Of a DNA stretch of 64,000 nucleotides, positions 62,231 through 64,000 are shown one piece after another. This DNA comes from Castanea sativa (lineage: Eukaryota; Streptophyta; Magnoliopsida; Fagales; Fagaceae). The number at the start of each line of letters is the position of its first letter. Position 1 is the first letter of the stretch. The stretch lies in the NCBI RefSeq assembly GCF_040712315.1, contig NC_134015.1, positions 2,330,445 through 2,394,444 on the forward strand, read 5' to 3'. The notes below the pieces were generated by a model. That model searched no databases, was not told the DNA's origin, and worked only from the letters and a program-made list of their open reading frames with translations. Position numbers and translations under genes: made by a program.

Positions 62231-62444
62231 TATTAAAGCTAACGTTAACTGATGACTAACGTTTGGAACATTTTTTATTTTTTTGAGGATGAACGTTGGT
62301 GGGCTGCCATGGTTGATGAGCTGTGCTCGTTAAATGATGTCAGCAGAATATTTATTGACGTGGTATTTTTCTATTGTCTGGGACTACAAGGTCAGCTTGG
62401 TGACCTTGTAGTCCAGGACTAGGTAAGAATTTCCCCAGCGTGTG

Positions 62445-62679
62445 AGCCACGCTTATTAGAGTCATTGTTTCTCAATAAATGAGCTAAAGACTTTGTGCAG
62501 TGCGCTGGATATAATAGATGACTAGTGTGGACTAATAATGTAAAACCAGGGCTTCGTTGATAACAGGATTTGGTTTCTCCTGAATATCATCAACCGGTTC
62601 ATTTATCATCTAGCTACTCTTTCTCACAGACTCTTCTTTCTCTTCTTGTGATATCCAGCAAATTTCCCATTTCCAATCT
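62445..62679 (+). promoter_or_regulatory. Upstream region of the third CC-NBS-LRR copy
   Basis: From about 62570 the sequence is nearly identical to the leader at 31866-31972 (TTTCTCCTGAATATCATCAA, TCTTGTGATATCCAGC). Before 62570 it differs (TTATTAGAGTCATTGTTTCTC), so the duplication breakpoint for this copy lies close to the gene and it may have a different promoter from the first copy. Confidence 0.5.
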
Positions 62680-64000
62680 ATGGCTCGTGCTTTACTTTCT
62701 GCTATTGTGGAGCAGCTTGGTTCTTTCATTTCTTCAGAGTTCACCTTGACTGCAACTGTCAAACAAGAAGTCCAAAAGCTTGAAACCAAATTCCGTACCA
62801 TCCAGGCAGTGCTCAATGATGCTGAGAAGAGGCAGCTGAAGGAGGAAGCTGTGAAGCTTTGGTTAGATAAGCTCAAATGCGTATCCTACGAGATGGACGA
62901 TGTGTTGGATGAGTGGAACACTGCCATGATCAAAGAAGAGATTGAGAAACAACAAAAAGACGAAGAAAAAGCTGAAACTAGCACTACTAAGAAGAGGAAG
63001 GTATGGTCCCTCATCTCAATTCCTAATCTTTTTCAGCATCGTGATATTGCTCATAAGATAAAAGAACTTAACGAAAAATTAGATGATATTAACAAAGAGA
63101 GGGAAATGTACGGGTTTGAATTGAGTAGGGCCATTGAAGAAGTAGTTGAGAGGCCAAAAACTACTTCTTATGTTGATGTGTTTGATATTCTTGGTCGTGA
63201 TAGGGTTAAGGATCATTTAGTGAGCATTCTATTGGGCAAGGGTACTGAAAAAGAAAAACTCCCCCATGTCATCTCTTTGGTGGGCATGGGCGGTATGGGA
63301 AAAACAACACTTGCCCAGCTAGCCTTTAATCATCATGAGGTGATGGATCATTTTGAAGAAAGAATTTGGGTTTGTGTTTCCGAACCCTTTGATCAATGTA
63401 GGGTTGCAAAAGCTATCGTTGAAGCTTTGGGAGTTCGTGATTTTAACACTACTGAATTGCAGAATCTATTGGAAAAAATTTGTGAATTAATCGGGGGAAA
63501 GAAGTTTTTTCTTGTCTTTGATGATGTGTGGACTGAAGACTATGCAATGTGGAAGCCAATTAGAGATGCACTCAAAAGTTGTGGTTCCCAAAGTAGTAAA
63601 ATTCTAGTCACTACACGTAAAGGCAAAGTTGCGAAGATGATGGAAAGTGCAAATACGATCAAGTTGGAGGAATTGTCTGAGGAAGATTGTTGGTTGGTGT
63701 TTAGTAAAATAGCATTTTTTGATAAAGATCCTAAGCAATGTGAGCAACTAGAAGTCCTTGGCAAGCAAATATCAAAGAAGTGTAAAGGCTTGCCCCTTGC
63801 TGCAAAAGCTCTAGGGAGTCTCATGCATTTCAAGAAGAGTAAAGAAGAATGGAAGAATGTTTTGGATAGCAATTTGTGGGAATTAGAAGATGTTGAAAGA
63901 GGTCTTTTTGTGCCATTGTTACTTAGTTATTTTGATTTGCCCTCACCACTGAAACGGTGTTTCTCATATTGTGCTGTCTTTCCAAAAGATCATGTTTTTA
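62680..64000 (+). CDS. CC-NBS-LRR disease resistance protein, partial (runs off the window)
   Basis: Open from the ATG at 62680-62682 to the window end, about 440 codons covering the coiled coil, the P-loop (VGMGGMGKTT), kinase-2 (LVFDDVW), GLPLAAK and the start of the ARC2 region (FSYCAVFPKDH). Compared with the gene at 31973 I see only scattered differences, for example VPNLFQ to IPNLFQ, EKLDEIN to EKLDDIN, EVIERP to EVVERP, DFYTTELQSLL to DFNTTELQNLL, AAKTLGS to AAKALGS. The LRR part, which decides specificity, lies beyond the window, so intactness is unknown. Confidence 0.9.
   Translation, partial: MARALLSAIVEQLGSFISSEFTLTATVKQEVQKLETKFRTIQAVLNDAEKRQLKEEAVKLWLDKLKCVSYEMDDVLDEWNTAMIKEEIEKQQKDEEKAETSTTKKRKVWSLISIPNLFQHRDIAHKIKELNEKLDDINKEREMYGFELSRAIEEVVERPKTTSYVDVFDILGRDRVKDHLVSILLGKGTEKEKLPHVISLVGMGGMGKTTLAQLAFNHHEVMDHFEERIWVCVSEPFDQCRVAKAIVEALGVRDFNTTELQNLLEKICELIGGKKFFLVFDDVWTEDYAMWKPIRDALKSCGSQSSKILVTTRKGKVAKMMESANTIKLEELSEEDCWLVFSKIAFFDKDPKQCEQLEVLGKQISKKCKGLPLAAKALGSLMHFKKSKEEWKNVLDSNLWELEDVERGLFVPLLLSYFDLPSPLKRCFSYCAVFPKDHVF

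Larger units (their letters stand above)
59365..62435 (+). mobile_element. Complete Mutator-like element, 64 bp TIRs and 9 bp target duplication
   Basis: 3,071 bp. Left TIR 59365-59428 (GGGAAATTCTTAC, then …GGTCACCAAGCTGACCTTGT); right TIR is its inverted copy at 62372-62435, with about four mismatches in 64. Target duplication CAGCGTGTG is perfect at 59356-59364 and 62436-62444. Subterminal DNA on both sides is rich in AACGTT palindromes (59555-59585 and about 62240-62300). It carries a FAR1/MULE-type SWIM-domain frame but no complete transposase, plus probable captured leader sequence on the minus strand at the right. Confidence 0.92.

Overview
This is nuclear DNA of a woody eudicot. The genes have spliced GT-AG introns and plant-specific families (group I shaggy-like kinase, plant mobile domain, CC-NBS-LRR, FAR1-like), and AT-rich intergenic DNA is packed with plant transposons (Helitrons, Mutator-like elements, Tourist-like MITEs, solo LTRs). 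Fagales (oak or chestnut type) is plausible but is only my impression. No organelle, bacterial or viral genes were seen.

Layout. 1-5.6 kb: a complete GSK3/shaggy-like kinase gene (+), 12 coding exons, 409 aa. 6.3-7.2 kb: a MITE-like element. 9.1-11.7 kb: a complete five-exon gene (+) for a U1-like plus CCCH zinc-finger protein of the ZMAT5/U11-U12-20K family, with a decayed minisatellite in intron 2. 12.8-19.9 kb: a full-size PDR-type ABC transporter on the minus strand. Its ATPase motifs are degenerate, it has an in-frame stop and a frameshift, and its transmembrane domains do not read like ordinary land-plant PDRs. 20-31 kb: gene-poor, dominated by a tandem pair of ~2.4 kb Helitron-like units plus a third partial unit that ends in a classic Helitron terminus. 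31.97-34.86 kb: an intact intronless CC-NBS-LRR resistance gene (963 aa). 35.1-40.2 kb: a plant-mobile-domain (MAIN-like) gene broken by two TGA codons, preceded by a duplicated ~305 bp module rich in CTCGAG palindromes. 41.7-48.2 kb: decayed, tandemly duplicated polygalacturonase genes. 48.4-49.0 kb: a Tourist-like MITE. 49.7-53.75 kb: a ~540 bp tandem repeat array split by a ~1.3 kb Helitron. 54.4-59.2 kb: a small orphan ORF, then a segmental copy of the DNA upstream of the resistance gene, filled with later insertions (two probable solo LTRs and a long-TIR Mutator-like element) and ending in a 5' stub of the resistance gene. 59.36-62.44 kb: a complete 3,071 bp Mutator-like element with 64 bp terminal inverted repeats and a perfect 9 bp target duplication, carrying the SWIM tail of a FAR1/MULE protein. 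62.68 kb to the end: a third, nearly identical resistance gene, cut by the window edge.

The kinase and the zinc-finger gene look like ordinary housekeeping or regulatory loci. Everything from 29 kb on is a young, repeat-driven resistance-gene cluster: promoter plus 5' coding DNA was copied at least twice, and mobile elements were layered over the copies. The features I consider most worth checking are the divergent PDR-like transporter, the MULE at 59.4 kb, and the palindrome-rich module before the mobile-domain gene.
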